Assembly (NCBI RefSeq): GCF_019397265.1
Contig: NZ_CP068985.1
Location: forward strand, 1,550,001 to 1,614,000
From: Nonomuraea coxensis DSM 45129
GTDB taxonomy: Bacteria; Actinomycetota; Actinomycetes; Streptosporangiales; Streptosporangiaceae
Direction of reading: 5' to 3'
Length of the DNA stretch: 64,000 nt
Shown piece by piece: positions 50,214-58,312 of this stretch; within the stretch, counting starts at the first letter, position 1, and the number at the start of each line of letters is the position of its first letter. The notes under the pieces are model-generated. The model was given only the letters and a program-made list of their open reading frames with translations, was not told the DNA's origin and ran no database searches. Both the position numbers and the translations under genes were made by a program.

Positions 50214-51374
50214 TCATGCCCCAGGCATAGCCGTCCGGCGGCGGCGCGCAGCACCAGGGAGCGGCACGGCGTCGGGGGTACTGATTTTGTCCACGGCCGC
50301 GCGGCGGGCCCGCTCCGGCCGCCGGTCGTACCGCGCCGTCGTGGCCGGTGAAGCGTGCCCGAGCAGGGCCTGCGCGGTGGCCAGGTCCACGCCGGCGTCC
50401 AGGAGTTCGCCCGTGAAGGTGCGGCGGAAGTCGTGCGCGTCGGGGGCCTCGGGGAGCCCGGCCTGGGCGGCGCGGGTGGCGATCACGTCGCCGACCGTCT
50501 GGCCGCTCATATGTGCCACGATGCCCGCCCGGGTGCGGCGCACATGCCCGCCGCGCGGGGTGAACGGCGCGAACAGGCCGCCCGGCTTGTTGCCGCGCAC
50601 GGTCAGCCACGCCTCGATCCGGGAGACGGCGCTGGACGTGAGGTAGACGAGCCGTTCCTTGTTCCGCTTGCCGTGCCGGATGCGCAGGGACCGGTCGGCC
50701 GGGTCGTAGTCGTCCAGCGTCACCCCGGCCAGCTCGGAGCGGCGGGCGCCGGTCGAGTACAGCGCCGCGAGCAGGGCCGCGTCCCGCAGTGCCGTGCGGC
50801 GTAGCCGCTCGCGGTGCGCTTCGTCCTCGACGTCGTCGGGGTTGAGGTCGGCGTCGCAGGCGGCGAACAGCGCGCCCACCCGCTCCACCGGCAGGTGCTT
50901 GCCCGCGGGGAGGCGCGTCCCCGAGAACTGGGGGACACGCTGGGCGCGGTCGCGCTCGTCAGCGGTCATCAGCCCGAGCAGCCACGCCCGGTCGAGGACC
51001 TGCCGCAGGGCGACGATGTGCTTATTCCGGTACGCAGTTGACCACGGCTCCGGGTCGGCGTCCTTGCGGCGGGTGGTCGCCGCGGCGATCATGGAGCGGA
51101 TGTGCTGGGTGTGCTCGGGCCTCAGCAGGTGCCAGTGCACGGTCTCCCCGGTGATGGCGAGCGCAGCCGCGTCCGGCTTCCCGGCGTCGAGGCCGGCAGG
51201 GTCTCGGCCTGCCATGAGGCGGGCGATCCGGTCGAGGCAGCCCTTCATGGCGCGGCGGGATTCGGCGCTGTCGAGGCTGTCGAGGTAGGCCCAGTACGGG
51301 TTCCTGGCCCGGTCGGGCGGGGCCGCCACAGCGGGCAGTTCGCTCGCGATCTTCTCCGGCAGTTGGTCGATCAT
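50214..51374 (-). CDS. Tyrosine recombinase/site-specific integrase
   Basis: A 386-residue recombinase with an N-terminal core-binding domain (residues about 20-130) and a catalytic domain. Visible catalytic residues are R211 in STGARRSEL, a Lys in RHGKRNKERL, HDFRR, LGHASPATT and nucleophile Y349 in ARYDRR. The Arg/Ala-rich C-terminal tail is unusual. ATG at 51374. It probably mobilised part of the surrounding accessory region. A relaxase or excisionase is not seen, so this may be a domesticated or remnant element. Confidence 0.93.
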   Translation of the reverse strand: MIDQLPEKIASELPAVAAPPDRARNPYWAYLDSLDSAESRRAMKGCLDRIARLMAGRDPAGLDAGKPDAAALAITGETVHWHLLRPEHTQHIRSMIAAATTRRKDADPEPWSTAYRNKHIVALRQVLDRAWLLGLMTADERDRAQRVPQFSGTRLPAGKHLPVERVGALFAACDADLNPDDVEDEAHRERLRRTALRDAALLAALYSTGARRSELAGVTLDDYDPADRSLRIRHGKRNKERLVYLTSSAVSRIEAWLTVRGNKPGGLFAPFTPRGGHVRRTRAGIVAHMSGQTVGDVIATRAAQAGLPEAPDAHDFRRTFTGELLDAGVDLATAQALLGHASPATTARYDRRPERARRAAVDKISTPDAVPLPGAARRRRTAMPGA

Positions 51375-51437
51375 CGCGTCCTCAGTCCTCGCCTTAGCAC
51401 CGCGCGGTGCTCACCGTGATCATATTTGTTTTATCGG

Positions 51438-51455
51438 CGGGAATCGACATTCCCG
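51438..51455. promoter_or_regulatory. Palindrome upstream of the recombinase gene
   Basis: CGGGAA-TCGACA-TTCCCG, perfect 6-base arms in an A/T-rich patch 64 bases before the recombinase ATG. It could be an operator for that gene or a recombination-site arm. Confidence 0.4.
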
Positions 51456-51524
51456 GTAATAAAAAAGGGCCTGTTGAGCAACATGTACATCCTGGACTTC
51501 CTGTGCGGGCTGTCCAGATTCCCG

Positions 51525-51543
51525 TAAGGTGGAGGCATCCACC
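51525..51543 (+). promoter_or_regulatory. Promoter/operator of the toxin-antitoxin pair
   Basis: A -10-like TAAGGT (51525-51530) runs into the palindrome GGTGGA-GGCA-TCCACC (51528-51543), about 60 bases before the antitoxin ATG. This is the arrangement expected for autorepression by an antitoxin. Confidence 0.45.
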
Positions 51544-51604
51544 AAGCCACCGCAACCCTCGACCGGCACAGAGCGACCCGGTCACCCACGGGAGTGACAA
51601 CCGC

Positions 51605-51901
51605 ATGACCACCACGCACGACTCACTGGGCATCTCCGAAGCCCGCAGCCAGCTCGGCACGCTCGTAGCGCGCGCCGTGCACGGCCGCCGGCACACCACC
51701 ATCAGCCGATCCACCACCGAGCGCGCAGTGCTCATTTCCGAGGAGGAGTTCGAGGAGTATGTACGACTTAAGCGAGAGCGCGAGACCGCCGAGGTCCGCG
51801 CCAAGATGGACGCTGCCGCCCGGGGGGAGCTCGAAATGACCACCTACACATCGCGCGAGCAGGCTTACGACGACCTCGGGCTAGGTGACACCGCCCAGTG
51901 A
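51605..51901 (+). CDS. Type II toxin-antitoxin antitoxin, Phd/YefM-like
   Basis: A 98-residue protein. The N-terminal DNA-binding fold LGISEARSQLGTLVARAV and TTERAVLISEEEFEEYVRL match the Phd/YefM pattern. The acidic C-terminal helix would cover the toxin. ATG at 51605 with GGGAGTGA upstream. Its stop overlaps the toxin start. It should neutralise the toxin and repress the operon. Confidence 0.88.
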   Translation: MTTTHDSLGISEARSQLGTLVARAVHGRRHTTISRSTTERAVLISEEEFEEYVRLKRERETAEVRAKMDAAARGELEMTTYTSREQAYDDLGLGDTAQ

Positions 51902-52146
51902 AGATCCCCGTCGTCTTCGCCCCCGACGTCAAGATCGCTCTGCGGCTGGCGCCGATGACCCTGCGCGCGTCGATCGTTGACGCGCTGCTGGACCTGGGCG
52001 ACGACCCCACACCCCCCGAAGCCGTACCGTACGCCGAGATCCCCGGCGCGTACGAGCTGATCACGCCGACCTTCCGCGCGCTCTATACGCACGGCCCGGA
52101 AGACCTCGATCACGTGTCGATTTGGGTCCTCCACATCAACACCTGA
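51898..52146 (+). CDS. Type II toxin-antitoxin toxin, RelE/ParE-superfamily-like
   Basis: An 82-residue protein with two N-terminal helices (VKIALRLAPMTLRASIVDAL) and a beta sheet ending YELITPTFRALYTHGPEDLD, VSIWVLHINT. Size, position and 4-base overlap with a Phd-type antitoxin support a RelE/ParE-like toxin, probably an mRNA interferase. The catalytic residues are not certain from sequence alone. Confidence 0.78.
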   Translation: MKIPVVFAPDVKIALRLAPMTLRASIVDALLDLGDDPTPPEAVPYAEIPGAYELITPTFRALYTHGPEDLDHVSIWVLHINT

Positions 52147-52366
52147 GGAGCGAAAACGGCTGAGAGCGTCCAGGAGCCCCCCTCTTCGCTCCTGGAACTC
52201 CCAGCGCCAGGCAACCCGAGTTCGCCCGCCAGCGTGCGCCACGGAGAGATCATTTAGCGAAGATCGCGATACACGAACCGGACAGAGGCTACTAACGCCC
52301 CATCAGGCGCTTATCGGACTCGAACAGATGGACGAGCCACAGCCACCCCGCGTAGGCTCGACCCCC

Positions 52367-52705
52367 ATGGAGGAACCCGCCGCCGAGGCGCCCCGCGCGC
52401 TCAGCATGCCGCCCATGGTGCTCCTCGCCCGCACCCGTAAGGCGTTCCTCCTCGCTCGCGCCCCCGTCGTCGCCAACAACCAACACGAGTGGTGGGCGAA
52501 GATCGCCATCCCCCTCGGATCCGACGTGACCGGCGGCGACCCCAGCGTGGACTACAGGTGGGTCCACTTCAAGATGCTGACCAAGTGTCAGGTGACACCG
52601 GATCTGGCCGCGTGCCAACCGAAGTGGCCAGAACTTGGCCAACGATGCAGGAGGGTGACACTCGATCTGGCCAAAGCGTGGAGCCTGGGCACTTCACCTG
52701 GCTGA
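52367..52705 (+). CDS. Questionable truncated ORF running into a repeat
   Basis: From ATG 52367 (or 52328) about 70 codons look coding (PPMVLLARTRKAFLLARAPV, NNQHEWWAKIAIPLGSDVTG). The frame then enters repeat DNA beginning at 52585, so the C-terminus is almost certainly not native. It may be a gene cut by the repeat-bearing element. The preceding stretch 52147-52327 shows nothing I can name. Confidence 0.3.
   Translation: MEEPAAEAPRALSMPPMVLLARTRKAFLLARAPVVANNQHEWWAKIAIPLGSDVTGGDPSVDYRWVHFKMLTKCQVTPDLAACQPKWPELGQRCRRVTLDLAKAWSLGTSPG
52585..52672. repeat. Left repeat cluster flanking the NmrA/TetR pair
   Basis: GTGTCAGGTGACA followed by CCG and GATCTGGCC (52585-52609), then AAGTGGCCA (52622-52630) and a second GGGTGACA...GATCTGGCC (52653-52672). 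The first 25 bases occur inverted at 54521-54545 with 23 of 25 matches. TGGCCA/GTGACA arrays of this kind resemble the non-coding ends of IS21-type elements (recollection, not a search). Confidence 0.6.
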
Positions 52706-52719
52706 CTCAGTTCGCCTGA

Positions 52720-53613
52720 TCAAGCCGATTTCTGGGCGGCCGCGTCCTTGGTCGCTCCCTCACGCTCCAGCCATGTCGCGAAATCCATCAGCTGTGGATG
52801 GCGCTCACGCAGGGACGGGATGTCGGCGTGCCAGCCGCCCATGTGGTTGGCGAACTCGTAACCGGCCACGGCGTCGTGCCCCTTGTCGGTCAGGGCTTCG
52901 CGTGGGATGGCGCGGTAGGTGATCGGGCGGCCAAGTGTCCGGCTCATCAGGTGGGCGATTTCCGGCATGGTTCGCTCGTCGCCGGCCAGCTCCAGAGTCA
53001 GGCCCAGGTACTGCTCCCGGTGGGTGAAGGCCAAGGCCGCGAAGACGCCGATGTCGGTGCCGGCGATGAGCTGCACCGGTACGTCGGGGCGGATGACGTC
53101 GGCAATGACACCATCGCGGGCGCCGAAGCGGGGGTCGATCTGGTTTTCCATGAACCGGACCGGCCGCAAGATCGTTAGTGGCAAGCCGAGCTGCTTGGCG
53201 TACGTCTCCAGTTCCGCCTTGCTCTCCCACCGCCGAATTCCGTGGCCGGCGTCGGCCGAACCGACGGAGGCGTACACGAAGTGCCGCACGCGGGCCTCGG
53301 CGGCGGCGTCGGCGACGTTTCTGCCCAGACACAGCTCGTCCTCGATGGTGAAATCGGCGGGGGTGCCCGGGTAGCCCATGGTGGGCTGCACGCTGAAGAC
53401 GCCGTACGCGCCCTGGAATGCGGTTTCGAGCTGGGCGCGGTTCCCCATGTCGCCGCGGACGAGCTGCGCACCCGCGCGGGCCAGTTCTTGGGCGGCGACG
53501 GTCTGCGGGTCGCGTACCAGGGCACGCACCCGCCACCCGGCGGCCAGCAGAGCCCTCGCCGTCGCGCCGCCCTGGGTGCCGCTGGCGCCCGTGACCACGA
53601 TCGTGTTGTCCAT
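52720..53613 (-). CDS. NmrA-like NAD(P)-binding oxidoreductase/sensor
   Basis: A 297-residue atypical short-chain dehydrogenase. The nucleotide loop is IVVTGASGTQGGATARALL, then RALVRDPQ, HFVYASVGSADAG, and LPLTILRPVRFMEN. The active-site Tyr-x3-Lys is not preserved, as in NmrA-type redox sensors and quinone reductases. ATG at 53613 lies eight bases from AGAGGAG; an ATG two codons upstream is possible but too close. Divergent from a TetR gene with two operators between them, so it is probably TetR-controlled. Confidence 0.88.
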   Translation of the reverse strand: MDNTIVVTGASGTQGGATARALLAAGWRVRALVRDPQTVAAQELARAGAQLVRGDMGNRAQLETAFQGAYGVFSVQPTMGYPGTPADFTIEDELCLGRNVADAAAEARVRHFVYASVGSADAGHGIRRWESKAELETYAKQLGLPLTILRPVRFMENQIDPRFGARDGVIADVIRPDVPVQLIAGTDIGVFAALAFTHREQYLGLTLELAGDERTMPEIAHLMSRTLGRPITYRAIPREALTDKGHDAVAGYEFANHMGGWHADIPSLRERHPQLMDFATWLEREGATKDAAAQKSA

Positions 53614-53635
53614 CTTCATGCTCCTCTCGACAAAG

Positions 53636-53650
53636 CGGGGATAGTCCCCG
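53636..53650. promoter_or_regulatory. TetR operator copy 1
   Basis: CGGGGATAGTCCCCG, i.e. CGGGGA-N3-TCCCCG. It is the reverse complement of the copy at 53671-53685. It lies immediately upstream of the NmrA-like gene's ribosome site. Confidence 0.75.
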
Positions 53651-53670
53651 TTTAACGACAAGGTACGATA

Positions 53671-53685
53671 CGGGGACTATCCCCG
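53671..53685. promoter_or_regulatory. TetR operator copy 2
   Basis: CGGGGACTATCCCCG, same arms as copy 1, 35 bases away centre to centre. It lies 26 bases before the TetR start codon. The pair suits autoregulation and control of the divergent gene. Confidence 0.75.
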
Positions 53686-53711
53686 TTTTGGCAAAGCGAC
53701 CAAGGAGAACC

Positions 53712-54296
53712 GTGACGCGACCACCGGCCCGCCCTCGGCGCGCCGACGCCCTGCGCAACTACGAACGCCTCCTGGCCGCGGCCACCGACGCCTTCGCCGA
53801 GCACGGCCCCCAGGCGCCGCTCGACGACATCGCCCGTGCCGCCGGGGTCGGCAACGCGACGCTCTACCGCCACTTCCCCACCCGCCAGGCACTGCTCGAA
53901 GCCGTCTTCCACGGCCACATCCAACGCCTGTGCCACCGGGCCGAGGAACTGACATCAGCGCCTCAGCCCGCCGCCGCGCTGATCTCCTGGCTCAAGGACA
54001 TCGCCGCCCAGGGCAGCGCCGCCCACGGACTGGCCGCCTCGCTCATGGCGGCGATGGAAGGTCCGGAGGATTCATGGTGCCGAAAGGCCGTCTCCGACGC
54101 AGCCGCCGCCCTGCTGGCCCGGGCGCAGGAGGCGGGCGAGATCCGTATCGACGTCACTGTGCGGCAACTGCTCAAGCTCGTCAATGCCATCGCCCTGGCC
54201 ACGGAGGCCGACCCGAAGCCGGAGGAGGCCGACCGGCTCCTCGACATCCTGCTCAACGGATTGCGCACCCCGAGCAGTCGCCGAGCGCGCACCTGA
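53712..54296 (+). CDS. TetR-family transcriptional regulator
   Basis: A 194-residue repressor. N-terminal HTH: LLAAATDAFAEHGPQAPLDD, IARAAGVGNATLYRHFPTRQ. The C-terminal part is a TetR ligand-binding helical domain (AAALISWLKDIAAQG ... RLLDILLNGL). GTG at 53712 has AAGGAG seven bases upstream; a TTG at 53688 is a weaker alternative that would overlap no ribosome site. Likely represses itself and the NmrA-like gene. The inducer is unknown. Confidence 0.93.
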   Translation: MTRPPARPRRADALRNYERLLAAATDAFAEHGPQAPLDDIARAAGVGNATLYRHFPTRQALLEAVFHGHIQRLCHRAEELTSAPQPAAALISWLKDIAAQGSAAHGLAASLMAAMEGPEDSWCRKAVSDAAAALLARAQEAGEIRIDVTVRQLLKLVNAIALATEADPKPEEADRLLDILLNGLRTPSSRRART

Positions 54297-54442
54297 CTTG
54301 CCTGAAGACCCTCGATATCTGTGAGGCAAGTTCGCACCACCTATCGGTATGCCTCATGATCGATAGACGGGACAAAAAGCGCAGGTCGGCAGCAGCCGAA
54401 GTGCTCCTGATGTTGGACACGATGATCGCCGCGACCGGGAAA

Positions 54443-54545
54443 TGGCCACTTTGGACGGCACAACTGCCTCGCCGTTCGTGACAGGTGAACTGGCCAACGC
54501 GAGGCCACCCCATGATCAATGGCCAGATCGGATGTCACCTGACAC
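54443..54545. repeat. Right repeat cluster, inverted relative to the left cluster
   Basis: Read on the minus strand: GTGTCAGGTGACA, TCC, GATCTGGCC (54545-54521), TTGGCCAGTTCACC (54500-54487) and AAGTGGCCA (54451-54443). These correspond to the left cluster in the same order. Together they frame about 1.9 kb holding the NmrA-like and TetR genes. Confidence 0.6.
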
Positions 54546-54609
54546 CAAGCTCGCCGGCGTCGACTACAGCGAAGTGCCGACGCTCGACGGCCGCGACGAC
54601 CGGTAGAAG

Positions 54610-54679
54610 GCTTGCCCCCGCCCTCCGGCGAGGGAGAACGGGACTACCGCACGAGCCCCTGTTCAGGGCGGGGGCAAGC
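54610..54679. repeat. 15-base inverted repeat, with a third related copy
   Basis: GCTTGCCCCCGCCCT (54610-54624) and AGGGCGGGGGCAAGC (54665-54679) are exact reverse complements with 40 bases between them. A related AGGGCAGGAGCAAGC (two changes) follows at 54761-54775. The gap 54297-54794 has no supported gene besides these and the right repeat cluster. Confidence 0.7.
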
Positions 54680-54794
54680 TGCATGCGGCGGCGCGTGCCG
54701 CATGGATCGCCTACTCCCGCCCCGAACCTGGACAGTTCGGGGGTCTGCGCACCCGTGAACAGGGCAGGAGCAAGCCGTCTTCAGGGGATGCCCG

Positions 54795-55927
54795 CTAGTA
54801 CCACCAGCCCGACGCCGGCCTTAGCGGCATCGCCAACACAGATCCTCCCGCCCCCGCAGGGAGGACTGCCGGGGGCTGCTCGACGGGAGCGCTCCCAGGC
54901 TGGGGCTGGCTATCGCCGGGCTCGGTCTGGACCGGGCTGGACGGCGCGGCCGTAGGCTCCGGGCCCACCGTCTTCGTGGGCTCCGGCGCGAGGGTCGGCT
55001 CCTTCGAGGGCTCCGGCTCCTTCGTCGGGGCCGGCGGGGTCGGCTGCTCGGTCGGGTCGCTCGTCGGCGTCGGCTCCGACGTCGTCGGCTGCTCAGTCGG
55101 TGTGAGCGACGGCGTCGGGTCCGGCACCGGGACCGTGGGCATCGTCGTCGGGGTGGACGTGGGCGCGGTGGTGGTTGGCGACGGCTGGACTACTGGCGTC
55201 CTGGTCCGCTCGACGGGGGGCACGTCAGCGATCAGGGTCGACTGCTCCACCACGGGCGAAGGGCCGGCGGCCCGCACGGCTGTCGCCGTGGGCGCGGGCG
55301 TCCTGGCGGCCACCGTGGGGGGCGCCGTGGTGATCGACGCGGCCGGGGCCGTCGTCGGCGAGGCAGCCCGCACGGTGGCCGGCGGATGCGCCACCGCCGT
55401 GGCGGTGGTGCGCTCGGGCTTCGGCGAACTGGTGGGGGGCGGGACCGTCTCGGCGGTGAACACGGACGGCGCGGGCGTGCTCGGAGAAGGCGACTGCTCC
55501 CCCGCCAGAGTGGTCGGCAGGACGGGCAGCGCCATCAACAGGTCGGGTGCCGGCGCGGGGCCCTGATCGGACTGCTTGAACCCGAACGCTGCTGCGATCG
55601 GCTTCGCCGCCTCCTCGGCCGCGAACACAACGGGCGTACCCGCCGCCGCGGTGATGGCGACGGCGGCCGGGGCCGACACTCCGGCCGTCGCCTGAACCCC
55701 GATGACAGCGCTGGCAATGACCTTCCCGACGACTGTGGAGACGGGGCCCGTGGCTTGTGCGGCCGCGCCCGATGTGCCGGACGCCTCGGCGGCGAGCGCG
55801 CGCAGGATCGGAGCGCGTTCACGACGACGGCGATCGGCGCGGTGAGCGCCTCCACCAGCGCCCCGCCGACTCCGGCCCCGGTGAGCTGGAGGGCGGAGTG
55901 CGTCGCGGTGCACATAACCTTCGTCAT
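54795..55927 (-). pseudogene. Proline/threonine-rich protein, apparent frameshift near the N-terminus
   Basis: ATG at 55927 opens a sensible start (MTKVMCTATHSALQLTGAGV, GGALVEALTAPIAVVVNALR). That frame becomes nonsense after about 40 residues. The neighbouring frame takes over at APILRALAAEASGTSGAAA and continues to 54795 with a hydrophobic, Ala-rich segment (VIGVQATAGVSAPAAVAITA) and then about 220 residues of Pro/Thr/Ser-rich, cell-wall-linker-like sequence. The switch lies near 55800-55815 and corresponds to one missing base. Joined product about 377 residues. It could be a pseudogene, an assembly indel or recoding. Function unknown; possibly surface-exposed. Confidence 0.6.
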
Positions 55928-55975
55928 GGATTCGACGGTTATCCATATAACCGCCTTCGCGGCAATAAGGGTTAC
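55914..55975. promoter_or_regulatory. Operator array in divergent promoter
   Basis: The palindrome CGGTTAT-CCAT-ATAACCG (55936-55953) is flanked by further half-sites ATAACC (55914-55919) and GGTTAC (55970-55975), all within 62 bases between the proline-rich gene and the CGNR gene. It suggests a regulator binding co-operatively. The CGNR protein is one candidate. Confidence 0.45.
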
Positions 55976-55984
55976 GATGGCGAC

Positions 55985-56659
55985 ATGCCTGACTCAGACC
56001 TGGCACCGCCGGTCGAGCCGAAGCCCGCCGCGTCGCCCGCCGCGTCGCCCGCCGCGTCGCCCGCCCCGTCGCCGGTCGCGTCGCCCGCCCCGTCGCCGGT
56101 CGCGTCGCCGGTCGCGTCGCCGGTCCCGCCGGCGCCGGGAGCGCTGGAGTTCGTCCGCGCGTTCGTGAACACCCGTGACGTCGAAGCCGGGACCGACCGT
56201 CTCGCCGACCCCGCCTCCTGGGCCGGGTGGGCGGGTGAGCACGGCATCAGGGGCGCGACGGACGCCGAGGCCCTCGCGCGGGCGATCGACCTGCGCGAGA
56301 GCCTGCGCCAGGCCCTCCTCGCCAATCACGATCGGCTGCCGCTCCCCGCCTCCACCGCCACGGCCCTCACCGACGCCGCCCGACGGTCACGCGCCGCCGT
56401 CACGTTCACCCCCGAGGGCGTCGTCCTCGCCGGCCGCGCCGGCGACCAGGGGATGGACGCCGTGATCGGCCGGGTTCTCGGCGCCACGGCGGCGGCGCTG
56501 GCCGACGGGACCTGGGCCCGCCTGAAGGTCTGCGCCAACGACCGCTGCCGATGGGCCTTCTACGACCACTCCCGATCCCGTACGGGCCGCTGGTGCTCGA
56601 TGCAACTGTGCGGCAACCGCGTCAAACAGGCCCGCTGGCGGACCGGTCAGGCCACATAG
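55985..56659 (+). CDS. CGNR zinc-finger protein (ABATE-type) with Ala-Ser-Pro repeat
   Basis: A 224-residue probable transcription regulator. Residues about 12-50 are a low-complexity (A/V)ASP repeat from a 12-base tandem repeat. An ABATE-like helical domain follows (FVRAFVNTRDVEAGTDRLAD), and the C-terminal CGNR zinc finger has Cys ligands in VCANDRCRWAFYD and WCSMQLCGNR. ATG at 55985. It converges on the FAD monooxygenase gene. A second CGNR protein lies 3.2 kb further on. Confidence 0.88.
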   Translation: MPDSDLAPPVEPKPAASPAASPAASPAPSPVASPAPSPVASPVASPVPPAPGALEFVRAFVNTRDVEAGTDRLADPASWAGWAGEHGIRGATDAEALARAIDLRESLRQALLANHDRLPLPASTATALTDAARRSRAAVTFTPEGVVLAGRAGDQGMDAVIGRVLGATAAALADGTWARLKVCANDRCRWAFYDHSRSRTGRWCSMQLCGNRVKQARWRTGQAT

Positions 56660-56687
56660 CCGCGACCGGAGACCTCGTGGCCGGGCA

Positions 56688-58286
56688 TCAGCGGCTGAGG
56701 ACGGCGCGCAGGACCTGCTCCAGTGTGGTCAGAGGATCGTCCGCCATGGACGGGGTGCGCCAGGCGACGTAGCCGTCCGGGCGGACCAGGACGGCGCCGT
56801 CCCCGTCGACGCCGTACCGGTCCCGCCAGCGCCCCTCCACGTCCCGCAGTTCCTCGCCCACCAGCAGGCGGGTGAGCTGCACCCCGAGCCGTTCCTTGAC
56901 CATGCGGCCGGCGTCCATCCAGGGCTGGCCGCCCTGCCTGTCGGCCATCAGGACGAAGCCCGAGCCGAACAGGTCGATGGTGGAGACGCGCTGGCCCTCC
57001 CAGTCGAGGATCACGTGCGGCGCCCGGCTGCCGGGCCGGCCGTTCGGGATCCGGGGGTCTTCCAGGACGGAGCCGTCGTCGCCGGGTTCGTCCAGGATCG
57101 CCGTGGAGTGGTAGCGGTGACCGATCAGGGCGCCGACCGGGTCGGCGAGCGGCTCCGGGTAGCCGACGCGGGCCGCCGGCGGCATGCGTACGCCGAGGTT
57201 GGCGAGGTGCGCGTCGGCGGTCAGGGCGCCGATGGGGCGGCGTTCGGCGTCGTACGTGTCGAGGAAGGCCGGCCCGGCCTGGCCGGTGACGACGAGCCAC
57301 AGCCGCCAGGCGAGGTCGGCGCCGTCCTGGAGGGCGGTGCTGCCGCCCTGGCCGCCGGTGGGCGGCATGGTGTGGGCGGCGTCCCCGGCGAAGAAGACCC
57401 GCCCGGCGCGGTAGGTGTCGGCCAGGATGTGGGCCAGCCCGAACGTCGTACGGTCCAGGATCCGCACGTCGAGCCCCGGACGGCCGGTCGCGAGGCGGAC
57501 GAGCTCGACGCAGCGTTCGTCGGTGAAGTCGGCCTGGGTCTCGTCCTCGGCCAGGTTGACGCCGAGCACGTGGGCGCCGACGCCGGTGCCGGTCACGATG
57601 GCGCCGGTGAAGACGTCGTTCTGGAGGTACCAGAGGGTGACCTCGCGCTCGCGTACGAGGTGGCCGAGGTCGGCGTCGAACATGATCGAGCAGGTCTGCC
57701 CCAGCTCGCCCTTGCCCGAGGTGGGCACGCCGAGGGCGTGGCGCAGGGGGCTGCGGTAGCCGTCGGCGGCCACCACGTAGTCGGCGCGGACGAGCCGTTC
57801 CTCGCCGCCGCCGGTGCGGATGCGGGCGGTGACGCCGTCGTCGTCCTGGTCGAGGGAGATGAGCTCGGTGGAGAAGCGCAGGTCGGCGCCCAGCTCCTCG
57901 GCGGCGTGCCGGAGCACGCGCTCGATCTCGGCCTGGGGCGCGCCGATCTGGGCGACCGGGGTGACCTCGCGGAGGAAGCTCATGTCCTCGTCCCCGCCGG
58001 TCATGATGAGGTGCGGGTCGGGGTCGGCCAGGCTCCTGGCGATGGCGATGCGCATGGTGTCGCCGATGCCGGTCCAGATGTCGGAGAGGGCCTCCTCCAC
58101 GCCCGGCACGGGTCGCAGCAGCTCCACGGCGCGCGGGCCGACGCCGAACGCCTTGGGCTGGACGGACGTGCCCGGGTGCCGTTCGACCAGCAGGACCGGC
58201 ACCTCGCGCCAGGCCAGGAGCATCGCCGCGCTCAGCCCTGCGTATCCCCCGCCGACCACAAGGACCGGCACTCGCTCCTCTTCCAT
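56688..58286 (-). CDS. FAD-dependent aromatic-ring monooxygenase
   Basis: A 532-residue class A flavoprotein hydroxylase. N-terminal FAD loop [18 protein letters not shown], the DG motif [13 protein letters not shown], and the second FAD motif [20 protein letters not shown], then a thioredoxin-like C-terminal domain. It resembles the hydroxylases of aromatic polyketide tailoring (TcmG/RdmE type) and phenol hydroxylases. GGAGGTGG precedes the ATG at 58286. With the exporter gene upstream in the same direction it may modify and export an aromatic compound, as self-resistance or inactivation (inference). Confidence 0.93.
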   Translation of the reverse strand: MEEERVPVLVVGGGYAGLSAAMLLAWREVPVLLVERHPGTSVQPKAFGVGPRAVELLRPVPGVEEALSDIWTGIGDTMRIAIARSLADPDPHLIMTGGDEDMSFLREVTPVAQIGAPQAEIERVLRHAAEELGADLRFSTELISLDQDDDGVTARIRTGGGEERLVRADYVVAADGYRSPLRHALGVPTSGKGELGQTCSIMFDADLGHLVREREVTLWYLQNDVFTGAIVTGTGVGAHVLGVNLAEDETQADFTDERCVELVRLATGRPGLDVRILDRTTFGLAHILADTYRAGRVFFAGDAAHTMPPTGGQGGSTALQDGADLAWRLWLVVTGQAGPAFLDTYDAERRPIGALTADAHLANLGVRMPPAARVGYPEPLADPVGALIGHRYHSTAILDEPGDDGSVLEDPRIPNGRPGSRAPHVILDWEGQRVSTIDLFGSGFVLMADRQGGQPWMDAGRMVKERLGVQLTRLLVGEELRDVEGRWRDRYGVDGDGAVLVRPDGYVAWRTPSMADDPLTTLEQVLRAVLSR

Positions 58287-58312
58287 TGCTTGCCCACCTC
58301 CGTGAACGAGTA

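Noticed and set aside
55985..56130. CRISPR-like repeats
   Set aside because: The repeats are contiguous 12-base coding repeats with no spacers and no cas genes nearby.
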